Origin: Dyella dinghuensis
GTDB taxonomy: Bacteria; Pseudomonadota; Gammaproteobacteria; Xanthomonadales; Rhodanobacteraceae
NCBI RefSeq assembly: GCF_003977615.1
Contig: NZ_RYZR01000007.1
Coordinates: forward strand, 248,001 to 312,000
Direction of reading: 5' to 3'
Length of the DNA: 64,000 nucleotides
This document shows, in pieces, positions 1 to 9,216 of this stretch. A model generated the notes under the pieces. The model had not been told where the DNA came from. It made no database searches and saw only the letters and a program-made list of their open reading frames with translations. Each line of letters begins with the position of its first letter. Positions within the stretch are counted from its first letter, which is position 1. Both the position numbers and the translations under genes were made by a program.

Positions 1-6
1 TATAGC

Positions 7-34
7 GCCCGCTTTGGGCTCGAAGTGGGTGGGC
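7..34 (-). repeat. dispersed palindrome, only reverse-oriented copy
   Basis: A degenerate copy with GCCCGCTTT and a GGGCTCG loop reads as the family on the minus strand. It has a few extra bases in one arm. It lies just upstream of the rhamnosidase gene. Confidence 0.5.
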
Positions 35-105
35 ATGCCAAGGCTGGCCTTCCACAATCCTTCAGCGGCTACAATCATTCCGATGAGCACAACGAGCCGG
101 TATCG

Positions 106-2856
106 ATGATCACCTCTCTGCGACGCCGCGGCGTATTCGCGCTGGCGGCGTTGTTGATGTGTGTGTCTTTCGCTCACGCGAATAGCGACCTGCAGCTTCA
201 ATCGCTCACGACTGACCGCCAGACGCAGCCGTTGTCGATCGACACCCCATCGCCGTTCTTCGCGTGGATGGTGGTCAATGCGCCACGCGGAACAACGCCC
301 CAGGGTTATCGAATCGAAGTCGCGCGCAGTCTGGCCGCGTTAGCGGCGGATCGCCCCGACATATGGGATAGCGGCCGCATTGCCGGCGATGCCTCGTTCG
401 ATATTCCTTACGCGGGACCGCCGCTGGCGCCATCGAGCCGGTATTACTGGAAAGTGATCGCGCATACTTCCGCCGGTGACGCGAACGCTACGTCATGGTT
501 CGAAACGGGGCCGTCGTTGCAGCAATGGTCGCAAGCGCAGTGGATTGGCAAAGCTCCGGGCGGTACGTTGGCCGCGCCATTGTTGCGGCATGTCTTCATC
601 GTGAAGCGTGGCCTGGAATCCGCGAGGTTGTATGTCGCTGCGGGCGGCTATGCCGACGTGTCGATCAATGCGCAACCCGCAAGCGATGCGGTGCTTTCGC
701 CCGATTTCACCGACTACGACAAACGTGTTCTTTACCTCGCCCACGACGTCACCGCTTTGTTGCGGCCCGGATCAGCCAATGCCATCGGCATCGAGCTCGG
801 GCGCGGCTATTACGGGCTCACCAATCCCGATGTGTGGCATTGGGAAAAGGCGCCATGGCACGGCGAACCACGCGTGCGCCTGCTTTTGAAGTTGTGCTAC
901 GCAGGCGGTCATTGCGAATTCGAAGGTACCGATGCAACGTGGCGCATTCATGACGGGCCAACCTTGCTGGATGACGTGTACGGCGGCGAGAACTACGACG
1001 CGCGTCGCGCACAAGCGGGTTTCGACACCGCGACCTTTGACGATCGCGACTGGTGTGCGGCAGCTGTGCTACCCGCGCCTAAAGGCGTGTTGCAAGCGCA
1101 ACGCGAACCTCCGGTGCGCGTGGCGCAAACTTTGCAGGCGACTTCAGTAACCAAACTGCACGATGGCAGCTACGTGTTCGCGTTTCCGCGTGTCATCGCG
1201 GGGTGGGCAACATTAGCCGTGCAGGCACATGCCGGCAACACGATCGTTTTGCACTACGGCGAAAAGCTTTTGCCCGATGGCAGCGTCGACGACCGCGACG
1301 GTCATCATTACTTCGCGCACGGCCTGCAGACAGACCGCATCACGCTCGCCGACAAAGGCATCGAGCACTGGCATTCGCATTTTTCCTGGAAAGGATTTCG
1401 CTACGTACAAGTGGATGCTTGGCCTGGTGCTGCCCCGTCGCCTGATGCGGTGACTGCTCAGGTCGTGCACTCGGATGTTCCGGTGACCGGTCACTTCAGC
1501 AGCAGCAATCCGTTGCTCGATTGGATTCACACCACTGCCGTCGACACCGTGCTCAACAATCTCTACGGCATACCCACCGACACGCCGATGTACGAGAAGA
1601 ACGGCTGGACCGGCGACGGCATGCTCGGTGCGGACATGATGCTGCGCAACGTGGATGCCGGCACGCTGCTCTCCAAATGGGTGCAGGACATCGACGATGC
1701 GCGTAACGCCGACGGCGCGCCGCTGCTGATCGCACCCAATCCGGGTTGGGGCGATGTGCGCGCGCCACCGTGGCACGCAGCGTATGTGTTGGTTCCGTGG
1801 TCGTTGTACTGGCAGCGCGGTGATCGTCGCGTCTTGGTCGAACACGTCGCTGGCATGGCGCGTTACGTCGACCTTGAATATGCGCGTTCCCCCGGAGGCA
1901 TCGCAAACACGGAGCTGGGCGATTGGGTCAGCCCGAACACCCCAGCCGATGGCGGCAACGCACCGGAGGACAAACGCATCGCCGCAACGGCCTACCTCTA
2001 CCGCATGGCCGACGTTATGGCGCAGATCGAGCATGTGCTTGGCAACGACAACGAGTCAAAGCACTTCGATGCGATGGCGGCACGCGTGCGTACAGCCTTC
2101 AATCAACAATTCTTCGATTCGACACGAGGTTTATATCGCGGACAAGGCGATGACGGTGTACGGCAAACCCACCAGTTGCTCGCGCTGGGTTTCGATCTGG
2201 TACCCACCGCGCAACGTGCGCGAGTCGCCGACGCCCTGGTGCAAGCCGTGCATGCGTATGACGATCATCTGGATACCGGCGCACTCGGCACCAAGCTGCT
2301 GCTGCCGACGCTTACGGCTACCGGTCACGCTGATCTTGCATGGCTCGTTGCGGCGCAGACGACCTTTCCTAGTTGGGGCTATTGGCATGAAAACGACGCC
2401 ACCAGCTTGTGGGAACACTGGAAACTCGACGCGCGCTCACGCGGGCATTACTTCCTCGGCACTGTCGACGATTGGCTATTCGGAGATGTCGCGGGTTTGC
2501 GGCCGCTAGCGCCGGGTTGGCAGCGTATTGAGATACATCCTGCACTGACCAAGTGGCTGGATCACGTTGAAGCAGACACGCTGACGCCGTTTGGCCGTGC
2601 TGCGGTGGCCTGGTCTCACAAGTTAGGGAAGCTACAACTCGACGTAGTTGTTCCCATCGGCAGCACCGCCGAAGTGCGCATACCCATGGCGACGCCGCAG
2701 ACAGTGACGGAATCCGGGCGCCCGTTATCGGCGTCGAGATGGATTCACGGATTGCACGCATGCGATGCAGACACATGCTTTGAGCTGGAGTCCGGGCGCT
2801 TTAGCTTTGTGTCGATGAGTACTAATGCGTCCAGCGCGCGACCCGTCGCGAAATAG
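106..2856 (+). CDS. secreted alpha-L-rhamnosidase, GH78 type
   Basis: The 916-residue protein matches the layout of GH78 bacterial alpha-L-rhamnosidases, which remove terminal rhamnose from plant glycosides and pectin side chains. An N-terminal beta-sandwich part is followed by the (alpha/alpha)6 barrel, which carries TDTPMYEKNGWTGDG near residue 500 and the late ENDATSLWEHW motif typical of the active-site region. The C-terminal beta domain ends the chain. I chose the ATG at 106 rather than an upstream in-frame start because it opens a clean signal peptide (MITSLRRRG, hydrophobic core, cleavage after SFAHA), so the enzyme is exported. It is monocistronic. A hairpin at 2862-2880 follows, and the next gene is convergent. 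The family call is firm; the exact substrate is inferred. Confidence 0.9.
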   Translation: MITSLRRRGVFALAALLMCVSFAHANSDLQLQSLTTDRQTQPLSIDTPSPFFAWMVVNAPRGTTPQGYRIEVARSLAALAADRPDIWDSGRIAGDASFDIPYAGPPLAPSSRYYWKVIAHTSAGDANATSWFETGPSLQQWSQAQWIGKAPGGTLAAPLLRHVFIVKRGLESARLYVAAGGYADVSINAQPASDAVLSPDFTDYDKRVLYLAHDVTALLRPGSANAIGIELGRGYYGLTNPDVWHWEKAPWHGEPRVRLLLKLCYAGGHCEFEGTDATWRIHDGPTLLDDVYGGENYDARRAQAGFDTATFDDRDWCAAAVLPAPKGVLQAQREPPVRVAQTLQATSVTKLHDGSYVFAFPRVIAGWATLAVQAHAGNTIVLHYGEKLLPDGSVDDRDGHHYFAHGLQTDRITLADKGIEHWHSHFSWKGFRYVQVDAWPGAAPSPDAVTAQVVHSDVPVTGHFSSSNPLLDWIHTTAVDTVLNNLYGIPTDTPMYEKNGWTGDGMLGADMMLRNVDAGTLLSKWVQDIDDARNADGAPLLIAPNPGWGDVRAPPWHAAYVLVPWSLYWQRGDRRVLVEHVAGMARYVDLEYARSPGGIANTELGDWVSPNTPADGGNAPEDKRIAATAYLYRMADVMAQIEHVLGNDNESKHFDAMAARVRTAFNQQFFDSTRGLYRGQGDDGVRQTHQLLALGFDLVPTAQRARVADALVQAVHAYDDHLDTGALGTKLLLPTLTATGHADLAWLVAAQTTFPSWGYWHENDATSLWEHWKLDARSRGHYFLGTVDDWLFGDVAGLRPLAPGWQRIEIHPALTKWLDHVEADTLTPFGRAAVAWSHKLGKLQLDVVVPIGSTAEVRIPMATPQTVTESGRPLSASRWIHGLHACDADTCFELESGRFSFVSMSTNASSARPVAK

Positions 2857-2861
2857 AGTCC

Positions 2862-2880
2862 CCCGCCGAGTATCGGCGGG
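2862..2880. terminator. hairpin between convergent genes
   Basis: Perfect 8-bp arms CCCGCCGA/TCGGCGGG around a 3-base loop lie 6 bases after the rhamnosidase stop and before the convergent YCII gene. There is no T-run, so its role as a terminator is a guess from position. Confidence 0.45.
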
Positions 2881-2904
2881 TGGTGTCAGAGCCGCTCCAT
2901 CTCG

Positions 2905-3255
2905 TTAGTCAGGCATTGCAAGAAACGCGCGTACCTCGACCGGTGCACGGCAGGCGATGACCGCCTTGCGTCCCCACGCTAGTGCCTCATTCATATCAGC
3001 GGCATCCAGTATCCAGAAGCCGCCGATGTGCTCCTTGGCCTCAACATACGGCCCGTCGGTAACGACCACCTGGCCGCCAGACTGTTTACGCAGCGACTTC
3101 GCTTTCTCGGCCGACTCCAAGCCGCCGGCGAAGAACCTTGCGCCCGCGGCCTGCATCTCTTCGTTGAGCGCATCGATGTCGCGGCCCATCGCTTCGCCCT
3201 CGAGGGACGGGTCATAGTTTTCGGGGTGATGAATGGCAACCAGGTATTGCGGCAT
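2905..3255 (-). CDS. YCII-domain protein
   Basis: This 116-residue cytosolic protein starts MPQYLVAIHHPENY and carries the VVTDGPYVEAKEHIGGFWILD stretch typical of the DGPF branch of YCII-related proteins. These have a ferredoxin-like fold, and their function is mostly unknown; they often sit beside ECF sigma factors. No sigma factor is adjacent here. It is convergent with the rhamnosidase. A second, only distantly similar YCII protein lies at 31146-31517. The family is clear and the role is not. Confidence 0.85.
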   Translation of the reverse strand: MPQYLVAIHHPENYDPSLEGEAMGRDIDALNEEMQAAGARFFAGGLESAEKAKSLRKQSGGQVVVTDGPYVEAKEHIGGFWILDAADMNEALAWGRKAVIACRAPVEVRAFLAMPD

Positions 3256-3718
3256 GTCTGCTCCCTTAGATCACTTTCAAGTGGGCCGACGGAGGGCCTT
3301 CATTATTACGACGAGCGGCCGGAATCGAAGTCGACAAGCCGGCGGAAAAGTTTATGCATTGGCACGCATTAGACAATTCCTGGAAGGGGCATGGGAAGAA
3401 GAGGGCGTTTGCAGCGGATCAACAGGCACTTTTAGCCGTTTTGGGGGATTGAGAAGGATGGGCTCAAGCTGGGTGGCACCCATGCAACGTTGAGTGGCTT
3501 GTCAGTCCCTCCTCCTACAATCTTGTTTTACGCGCCAAATACGGGACGTTCTATCCCTGCGTGATCAAGTACCCTTAATTGAATTGGATGGCAGTTTCGG
3601 AAGTAAACCACCCGCTTCTGGCCACTAGTGGGACGACGATAGCGACCTTTAGCGAACCATTCCAACGTCAGGCTGTATACCGCTGTTTGATTCTCAATCA
3701 TTCCATCAGGGGAATTGC
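3256..3718. other. intergenic stretch without a supported gene
   Basis: About 460 bases upstream of the unknown 666-residue gene. The short ORFs here have no ribosome-binding site or protein-like composition. It presumably holds promoters for both flanking genes, but I cannot place a convincing -35/-10 pair. Confidence 0.5.
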
Positions 3719-3763
3719 ATGTTCAAACGTATCGCTGGATCGATATCGCGGGGGAACGCATGA
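3719..3763 (+). CDS. possible 14-residue leader peptide
   Basis: An ATG at 3719 follows a good purine-rich site (AGGGGAA, 5 bases before) and encodes a basic 14-residue peptide beginning MFKRIAG. Its TGA overlaps the ATG of the next gene in an ATGA arrangement, the usual geometry for translational coupling. The downstream gene also has its own GGGGGAA site, so the leader may be incidental. No database family can be assigned. Confidence 0.3.
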   Translation: MFKRIAGSISRGNA

Positions 3764-5760
3764 AGCCTGACAACCCATTCGCCGGTCAGGCGACCACACC
3801 GCGATTCTTTGCACTGGCTCCGCTATACGATCATCTCGTTGCGCGCCAAGTCGACATCAAATTCTTGAACGACGACGGCACGCTCCGTGATGGCGGCGTA
3901 GCCACCGTCTTTACGAATATTGATATCGAATTATGGGCCCGGCGATTTCTCGGTGATCTGGATCGGTTCTTCGTTGTTTCAGCACCGGCCGATGTGGATG
4001 GTCAACGGAAGTTCGATGAAACATTTGCCAAGGCCCTCGACGGCAGGCGCACCGTCATATCGGGCATCACCAACCAATTGCAGGGTGTCTTTGACTATTC
4101 AATAAGTGGCACCGATCCTGACCCTGACTGCCAGAAAGCTTTGCAGGCTGCACGCGATGCGCTCGCGCGCCTGCTTCATATCAGTTTGAGTACCGCCTAT
4201 GACATTTCGGTCATAGTCCAGTACGACACGCCGTCCTGTTCCGATGCGAGCGATGTTCCGTCTTCGTCGTACAGTCAGGTCAACTTTTCCAATACCGCTA
4301 CGGCCGCCACTTTTGCGGCGACAAAAATTAGTTTCGACTCCGGCCGGGCCTTGGTGCACTTCTTCGCAACGCCCACCGATTCGGAGTACCGCAACGCGAA
4401 TTCAGACAGCGAGGATTCCCGTACTTCGGGCGCTGAGTCTGCCACTTGCGCGCACGCTGTGTCGTCCGGCCATGCGTTTTCAAACTTGCATTCTGGCGCC
4501 TCGCCGCCGGGCACATGGCGAGTGCCTGTGCCTCTACGCACTCATCCATCGCTACCTGTCTTTCGCGAACAAATAGCATCGCCCACATTCGACCCGCCAA
4601 ATGGTTTGGAACAGCTTCCTCTATGGAGCTACAAGCTTGCCCTTGTGCATGAGCTTGCTTCCCAGGACACCCTCGAAATTACGACGGAGTTCAACCTGCT
4701 AAACCAACCGCTCCAGCACGGAACCGCGTCAGCAGGTACAGACCTATTCAGCGCACTCGCGCAATACATTGCCGTGGCCGATAAGTTGTGGTCTGCGTTG
4801 GGCGATAAATCAAATCAATCAACCTGCTATGTAAACGCAACAAAGACCTTCGTAGATCTCGCGACGGCGATTGCTGAAAATTGGTGTATTTGTTCACCTC
4901 AAAACATAAGCGATAGAGTTCTGAATGACGGCAGCATCGCGCAGATCAACGAAACTTTGAGTGTGCGAGTCACCTATTCAGAGGATGGTCAATTCGTCGA
5001 AAGTGTGTCGTTGATTCGAGATCAGTTGCAGTTTGAGTCACGCAATATATGGCCAGATGTAGAAGTGCTACTGCCGGACGGCGTCAATGTGCCTTTTCTG
5101 GCGCAGGAATCCGTTCCGTCAAGTCTTAACGTCGTTTACATGCCGAAGAATGGGATGGCAGTTCCTGCGCACGCTCGACAAAGTCTTCAACTAACTTGGG
5201 GCGGCCTGAGCGTGTCAGCGTTCCAAAATGCACGCTCCCGCATGTTCGTCGTGCGTAATGAAGATCTTCTCTACGACTCATCGCATCCGGCAGGCTCGAA
5301 AAAATCCACGAATCCTGCGTTTCTGCTCAAAACGTCGCACGTGACGGCGAGCAGCGCTGTTGCTCCTTGGATCGAGCGAAATCATCCGCAAGACATAGGT
5401 GGCGACAATCTGCAGGAGGCACTGCAGAACGCAATCCAGACGCTATTTCCAACGAACGGCCTTGTAGCAAATACAAAGGCGACATGGAAGCTTGAGTATT
5501 CATACGAACTGACCGGGAGCGATGCCTCTCTCACAGACAGCTCGCCTTACAGAGCGCGGGTTCCGGTCGTGTTTTATCCCAATGCGTCGATGGCTGGGAT
5601 CGCAGAAGCACTTGCAAGCGCCGGCCAACATTGGATCGACACGTATTTACCTGCGTTCGACAAGGGCGCGTGGCTATTGAACGTCACCCTGTACTCCGGT
5701 CTTGACTCGAATGCGCATCCTTTATTTAGCGCAGATCTGTTTTATCCAATTAAAAGATAG
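3760..5760 (+). CDS. unrecognised 666-residue protein
   Basis: I do not recognise this protein. The start at 3760 is set by GGGGGAA 4 bases upstream; an in-frame TTG at 3715 is less likely. There is no signal peptide or membrane helix. The N-terminal 150 residues look alpha/beta and globular (RFFALAPLYDHLVARQ, ELWARRFLGDLDRFF). A low-complexity Ser/Thr/Asn-rich linker at roughly 180-250 is followed by a second globular part with many beta-prone segments and the C-terminal LFSADLFYPIKR. Base composition is visibly more AT-rich than the rhamnosidase gene, which fits acquisition by transfer. It stands alone with no enzyme or secretion gene beside it. A structural or toxin-like role is possible, but I have no motif for either. 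Confidence 0.75.
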   Translation: MKPDNPFAGQATTPRFFALAPLYDHLVARQVDIKFLNDDGTLRDGGVATVFTNIDIELWARRFLGDLDRFFVVSAPADVDGQRKFDETFAKALDGRRTVISGITNQLQGVFDYSISGTDPDPDCQKALQAARDALARLLHISLSTAYDISVIVQYDTPSCSDASDVPSSSYSQVNFSNTATAATFAATKISFDSGRALVHFFATPTDSEYRNANSDSEDSRTSGAESATCAHAVSSGHAFSNLHSGASPPGTWRVPVPLRTHPSLPVFREQIASPTFDPPNGLEQLPLWSYKLALVHELASQDTLEITTEFNLLNQPLQHGTASAGTDLFSALAQYIAVADKLWSALGDKSNQSTCYVNATKTFVDLATAIAENWCICSPQNISDRVLNDGSIAQINETLSVRVTYSEDGQFVESVSLIRDQLQFESRNIWPDVEVLLPDGVNVPFLAQESVPSSLNVVYMPKNGMAVPAHARQSLQLTWGGLSVSAFQNARSRMFVVRNEDLLYDSSHPAGSKKSTNPAFLLKTSHVTASSAVAPWIERNHPQDIGGDNLQEALQNAIQTLFPTNGLVANTKATWKLEYSYELTGSDASLTDSSPYRARVPVVFYPNASMAGIAEALASAGQHWIDTYLPAFDKGAWLLNVTLYSGLDSNAHPLFSADLFYPIKR

Positions 5761-5975
5761 AGGGTCGATTACATAACCGCGTGCTGCAATAAAGTATTGC
5801 GTCGCTAGCGCTGCATCAGGGTGCGGAAAGTGCATGACCAGTCCTCTTGAACGGATTGCTTCAGCGTCTTTTCGAGATTATCGATACCGAATACTCTATA
5901 TCCCGGTTCATCACACCGCGCTGCATAGAGCCGGTTTGTCACCACCGGCCGCGTCCATCGCAAAGGAGCGAGCAA

Positions 5976-6428
5976 ATGGCAGTGAAGTCGATCTTGGTGC
6001 TGTGTGTAGCATTTCTCTTGATGGCGAATACGGCTGAAGCCGCGCCTCCCGTGGGCGCCGGACATGTCACGGGCGTAGGTGGCGTGTTTTTCAAGGCGAA
6101 AGATCCAAAGGCACTTGCAGCGTGGTATCGCGACGTATTGGGACTGCCGATAGAAGCTTGGGGCGGCGCAGCGCTACGCTACGACGCGCCAAAGCACCCT
6201 CCGGTGCTGGCCTGGAACGCATTCCCTGCCTCGACGAACTACTTCGCGCCGTCGGCTAGTCCGTTCATGATCAACTACGCCGTCGACGACATGGATGCTT
6301 TAGTTGCGCGGTTGCGCGCAAAGGGCGTCGCCATTTTGAAGCGCGACGACAGTGACCCCAATGGCCGCTTCGCCTGGATTCAAGATCCCGAAGGCAACAA
6401 GATCGAGCTTTGGGAGCCGAAACGCTAG
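5976..6428 (+). CDS. exported VOC/glyoxalase-fold protein
   Basis: The 150-residue protein has one VOC (glyoxalase/bleomycin resistance) unit. It includes GVGGVFFKAKDPKALAAWY at the start of the fold and the terminal PEGNKIELWEP metal-site strand. The ATG at 5976 has an AAAGGAG site 6 bases ahead and opens a signal peptide ending ANTAEA, which is unusual for a family that is mostly cytoplasmic. Longer in-frame starts upstream would bury this signal and are rejected. The substrate cannot be told from the sequence. It is monocistronic. Confidence 0.85.
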   Translation: MAVKSILVLCVAFLLMANTAEAAPPVGAGHVTGVGGVFFKAKDPKALAAWYRDVLGLPIEAWGGAALRYDAPKHPPVLAWNAFPASTNYFAPSASPFMINYAVDDMDALVARLRAKGVAILKRDDSDPNGRFAWIQDPEGNKIELWEPKR

Positions 6429-6453
6429 GCGTGTCCTCATAGACCAGTCAAGC

Positions 6454-6477
6454 GCCCGTTTTGGACCCGAAGCGGGC
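6454..6477 (+). repeat. dispersed palindrome copy
   Basis: Arms GCCCGTTTT/GAAGCGGGC around GGACCC. The second base pair is T-A in the consensus and C-G here, a compensatory change. It lies between the VOC and GNAT genes. Confidence 0.7.
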
Positions 6478-6559
6478 ACTCTGTGAAAGCCATAACCGGT
6501 TGCGCACGAGGAATTGCCATGTCGTACGAGGAACAAGCTTGTACCAAGACAACGCCTCG

Positions 6560-7084
6560 ATGTTTCTGATTTCGAATAGGTTGACGGAACGACTCGTTTT
6601 GCGTCCGCCGGTTTTGGAAGACATCGATGCGATGTGGTCCATCTTCGCGGATCCACGCACCAGCCAATTCAGTGCTTCGGGTCCTATGGCCGATCGCAGC
6701 GTTGCCGAAGATCGCCTCAATGCATGGATAGTGCACTGGCAAGAGCGTGGTTTCGGATATTGGGCAATCAGTGAGCGCGAAACAGACAATCATGTCATCG
6801 GATTCGGTGGATTGCTTTGGCGCAGCCTGCCGGGTTATCCGGATGGGCTTCATCTGGGTTATCGCCTGGCATACGACGCGTGGGGCAAAGGGTTTGCCAC
6901 AGAACTGGGCTCGGCAGCACTTGAGCTGGCTCAAGAGTTGAGGTTTGCGAGCGTTCTCGCAGTGACTGCGCGGGACCACGTGGCTTCTATTCGGGTGCTC
7001 GAAAAACTGGCGTTACATCGGATTGGCGACGTTGACGACATTCCAGGTCGCCCACCCAGCCTGGTGTTCAAGGTCGACTTTTAA
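6560..7084 (+). CDS. GNAT N-acetyltransferase, RimJ-like
   Basis: The 174-residue protein begins MFLISNRLTERLVLRPPVLED, the usual opening of RimJ/RimL-type GNAT enzymes that move acetyl from acetyl-CoA to an amine. The acetyl-CoA loop region reads GYRLAYDAWGKGFATELGSAAL and is followed by the conserved VTARDHVASIRVLEKLAL segment. I took the ATG at 6560 because the fold starts there; upstream residues in the same frame read through the palindrome at 6454. The substrate is unknown. It is monocistronic. Confidence 0.85.
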   Translation: MFLISNRLTERLVLRPPVLEDIDAMWSIFADPRTSQFSASGPMADRSVAEDRLNAWIVHWQERGFGYWAISERETDNHVIGFGGLLWRSLPGYPDGLHLGYRLAYDAWGKGFATELGSAALELAQELRFASVLAVTARDHVASIRVLEKLALHRIGDVDDIPGRPPSLVFKVDF

Positions 7085-7446
7085 TTTCAACTGCGAAGGG
7101 ACCTGTTGAAGTGCGTCGAGCCGAGATTGAGATCATCCTGATGAAGTCACACGAAGGTATAAACACGCCGGGAATGCCTGCTTTCAACCCCAAGCAGTCG
7201 ACAGGGCTACTATTTCAAAGCGGCATGAAACGAACGCGATCGTCGATATCTGCGCAAATGGGCGAAGTGGCCGCCGATCCGTGTCGATTTGGCTATGAAT
7301 CGTTCGTTGTTTAGATGGAAGAGTACGCGGCTGAGGCGTACGGCATCCGGAACCGATAGGGGTGCGCGGGCTATGAATATGAGAGATGACTAGCCAAGTC
7401 GGCTAGCCGCGGCCTGGATCCTTCAACTTAAACGGAATCATTTGCT
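7085..7446. other. intergenic stretch without a supported gene
   Basis: About 360 bases. A 67-codon ORF at 7111-7314 has only a GTG start, no ribosome-binding site and no recognisable fold, so I do not call it. The YceI promoter is probably in the AT-richer part near 7380-7440. Confidence 0.45.
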
Positions 7447-8154
7447 ATGAACAACTCCATTCGAACGGCTTCCCGGTGGCTTGCTCCCAGTGCGGTTGCC
7501 ATCTTGCTCGGTATGCATGGCGCAATGCTACGCGCTGCCGACTCACCCGCACCAACTGCTATGCCGCCCGTGACTGCACCACCGGCAGGCATGTATCAGA
7601 TCGACAAGTCTCATGCGAGCTTGCAGCTTCGTGTAAGTCATATGGGATTCTCCACTTACACCACGCGATTTAGTCGCTTCGATGCGGCGTTGACGTTCGA
7701 TCCCCACAATATATCTGCGTCCAAGCTCACGGCTACCATCGACGCTACGTCGCTGGAAATGGATGCGGCACCGAAGATGTGTATCGATATCGTGCAGGGG
7801 CCTCAGTTCCTCGACACGAAAAAGTTTCCAAAAATCGTTTTCCGCTCGGAAAAGATTCGAATGACGGGTGCCCAATCGTTTGAAATCTCGGGCACCCTGG
7901 CGTTGCACGGTGTCACGCGCCCAATGGTTTTGACCGGCACTTACAACGGAGGGTATTCCGGCATGCCCGATATGGATCCCCACGCGCGTGTCGGATTTTC
8001 CGCGCATGGAACCATCAAGCGCTCAGATTTCGGCATGGGATATGGCGTACCCGCACCGGGTACAACCATGGGTGTGGGTGATTTGATCGATGTGTCTATC
8101 GAAGCCGAGTTCAATGGACCGCCGTTGGCAACTGCCCCCGGCAAGTCGCATTGA
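7447..8154 (+). CDS. YceI-family periplasmic protein
   Basis: This 235-residue protein has a signal peptide (hydrophobic core around 11-28, ending in a region with LRAADS) followed by a proline-rich spacer. One YceI domain begins at about residue 50 (YQIDKSHASLQLRVSHMGFST) and includes the middle GTLALHGVTRPMVLTGTY strand. YceI proteins are lipocalin-like beta-barrels that bind polyprenoid or amphiphilic ligands in the periplasm. No cytochrome b561 gene, a common partner, is adjacent. A GC hairpin follows the stop. Confidence 0.9.
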   Translation: MNNSIRTASRWLAPSAVAILLGMHGAMLRAADSPAPTAMPPVTAPPAGMYQIDKSHASLQLRVSHMGFSTYTTRFSRFDAALTFDPHNISASKLTATIDATSLEMDAAPKMCIDIVQGPQFLDTKKFPKIVFRSEKIRMTGAQSFEISGTLALHGVTRPMVLTGTYNGGYSGMPDMDPHARVGFSAHGTIKRSDFGMGYGVPAPGTTMGVGDLIDVSIEAEFNGPPLATAPGKSH

Positions 8155-8157
8155 CGT

Positions 8158-8178
8158 CCGCCCTGGAAGACGGGGCGG
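8158..8178 (+). terminator. candidate terminator after the YceI gene
   Basis: Six-base arms CCGCCC/GGGCGG start 3 bases after the stop codon and are followed by a short T-run near 8185-8188. Confidence 0.4.
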
Positions 8179-8503
8179 CTCGGCTTTTAACGTGCGGCTC
8201 GGCCCCCGTCTATCGAGAGCAGCCGAACGTGAGCGCATGCACCATGATTTCACTTGGGGCGTGCAGCACTGCCAAACAACCGGGTCTGGCTCACTTAGTT
8301 GCGAGGAAATGAGCATTGTCTAGTTTTGATTGACACTCGCAGAGATATGAGTGAGCCAGATGCTCTATTACGCTGGTTGGTAATGCCTAAGTGAACCGGA
8401 GTCAGTTTGTTGTTTAAGGTCGACCTGAGCGTGTCTTCCAGCACTGTACGACCGGTCTGGAGGCGTTCACTCTTGGCGTTCTTACTGCTTGTCTGAAACG
8501 GTC
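8179..8503. other. intergenic stretch without a supported gene
   Basis: About 325 bases between the YceI terminator and the next secreted protein. It contains no ORF with protein-like features and no copy of the dispersed palindrome. Confidence 0.4.
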
Positions 8504-9028
8504 ATGTGGCTTACGAAATCTCGCACATACGCGCTGTATGCTTTTTGCATATGCCTGTTGTCCGCTTTCTCTGCAGCTTCGGCACAGGACATCCCGGCTG
8601 TCGTGGGGATGCACCAAAACGATCCCGCTGAAAAACAGGCGATCGAGCATGTTTTGTCGATCTATACGACGTCGTTCTCGAATGGCGATGAGGCTGCTTT
8701 CTCGTCGATTCTCCTGAATGACCAGGTGCCATTCTCGTCGACGGCAGAATTGCATCTGGATAAAGCAGAGCCCGCTCACTTGCAGACAAGCCGCTATGCC
8801 CGGTTCAAGCAAGCCGTTTTTGAAAGCGGAAAGCATTATCAGCAACAGTTCTACCATGTGCGCATTGAGCAAGATGGTGCGTTGGCTCAGGTATCGCTCG
8901 ACTTTGTCACCCGCGATGCGGACAACCACGGCGGCGGCTATGGCTGGAAAAGCTTGACGCTGCTGAAGGTGAACGGGCAGTGGAAGATTGCCAGCGAGTT
9001 CTACACGGTGTATCCGCTTCCTGGTTGA
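8504..9028 (+). CDS. secreted NTF2-like (SnoaL/DUF4440 type) protein
   Basis: The ATG at 8504 opens a signal peptide (MWLTKSRTYALYAFCICLL, cleavage after SAASA). The mature part reads as a single cone-shaped NTF2-like domain: KQAIEHVLSIYTTSFSNGDEAAFSSIL at its start and GYGWKSLTLLKVNGQWKIASEF at its end. Such proteins are ketosteroid-isomerase-like or ligand-binding, and I see no catalytic signature. There is no strong ribosome-binding site, so the start rests on the signal peptide. A similar exported domain recurs at 14525-15037. Confidence 0.75.
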   Translation: MWLTKSRTYALYAFCICLLSAFSAASAQDIPAVVGMHQNDPAEKQAIEHVLSIYTTSFSNGDEAAFSSILLNDQVPFSSTAELHLDKAEPAHLQTSRYARFKQAVFESGKHYQQQFYHVRIEQDGALAQVSLDFVTRDADNHGGGYGWKSLTLLKVNGQWKIASEFYTVYPLPG

Positions 9029-9216
9029 AGATATTTGGCTTTTTCGCTGCGTCGATCACCGCCCATCGCACTGAAGGAGGCTAATTCGCGCGAATATGCC
9101 TCACACGACCGTACAGTCCTGCGTGAGATACGACGGGAAAGATGACAACTATGGAAGCAAAAGCGATCACCGGCATCATGTGTGATTCCATTTGCCACGG
9201 CCATCGCGTGCTACGT

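Noticed and set aside
1213-2034. Long open frame on the minus strand inside the rhamnosidase gene
   Set aside because: It is a shadow of the GC-rich coding frame, with basic, low-information composition and no start context.
7111-7314. 67-codon frame after the GNAT gene
   Set aside because: GTG start without ribosome-binding site; no recognisable domain.
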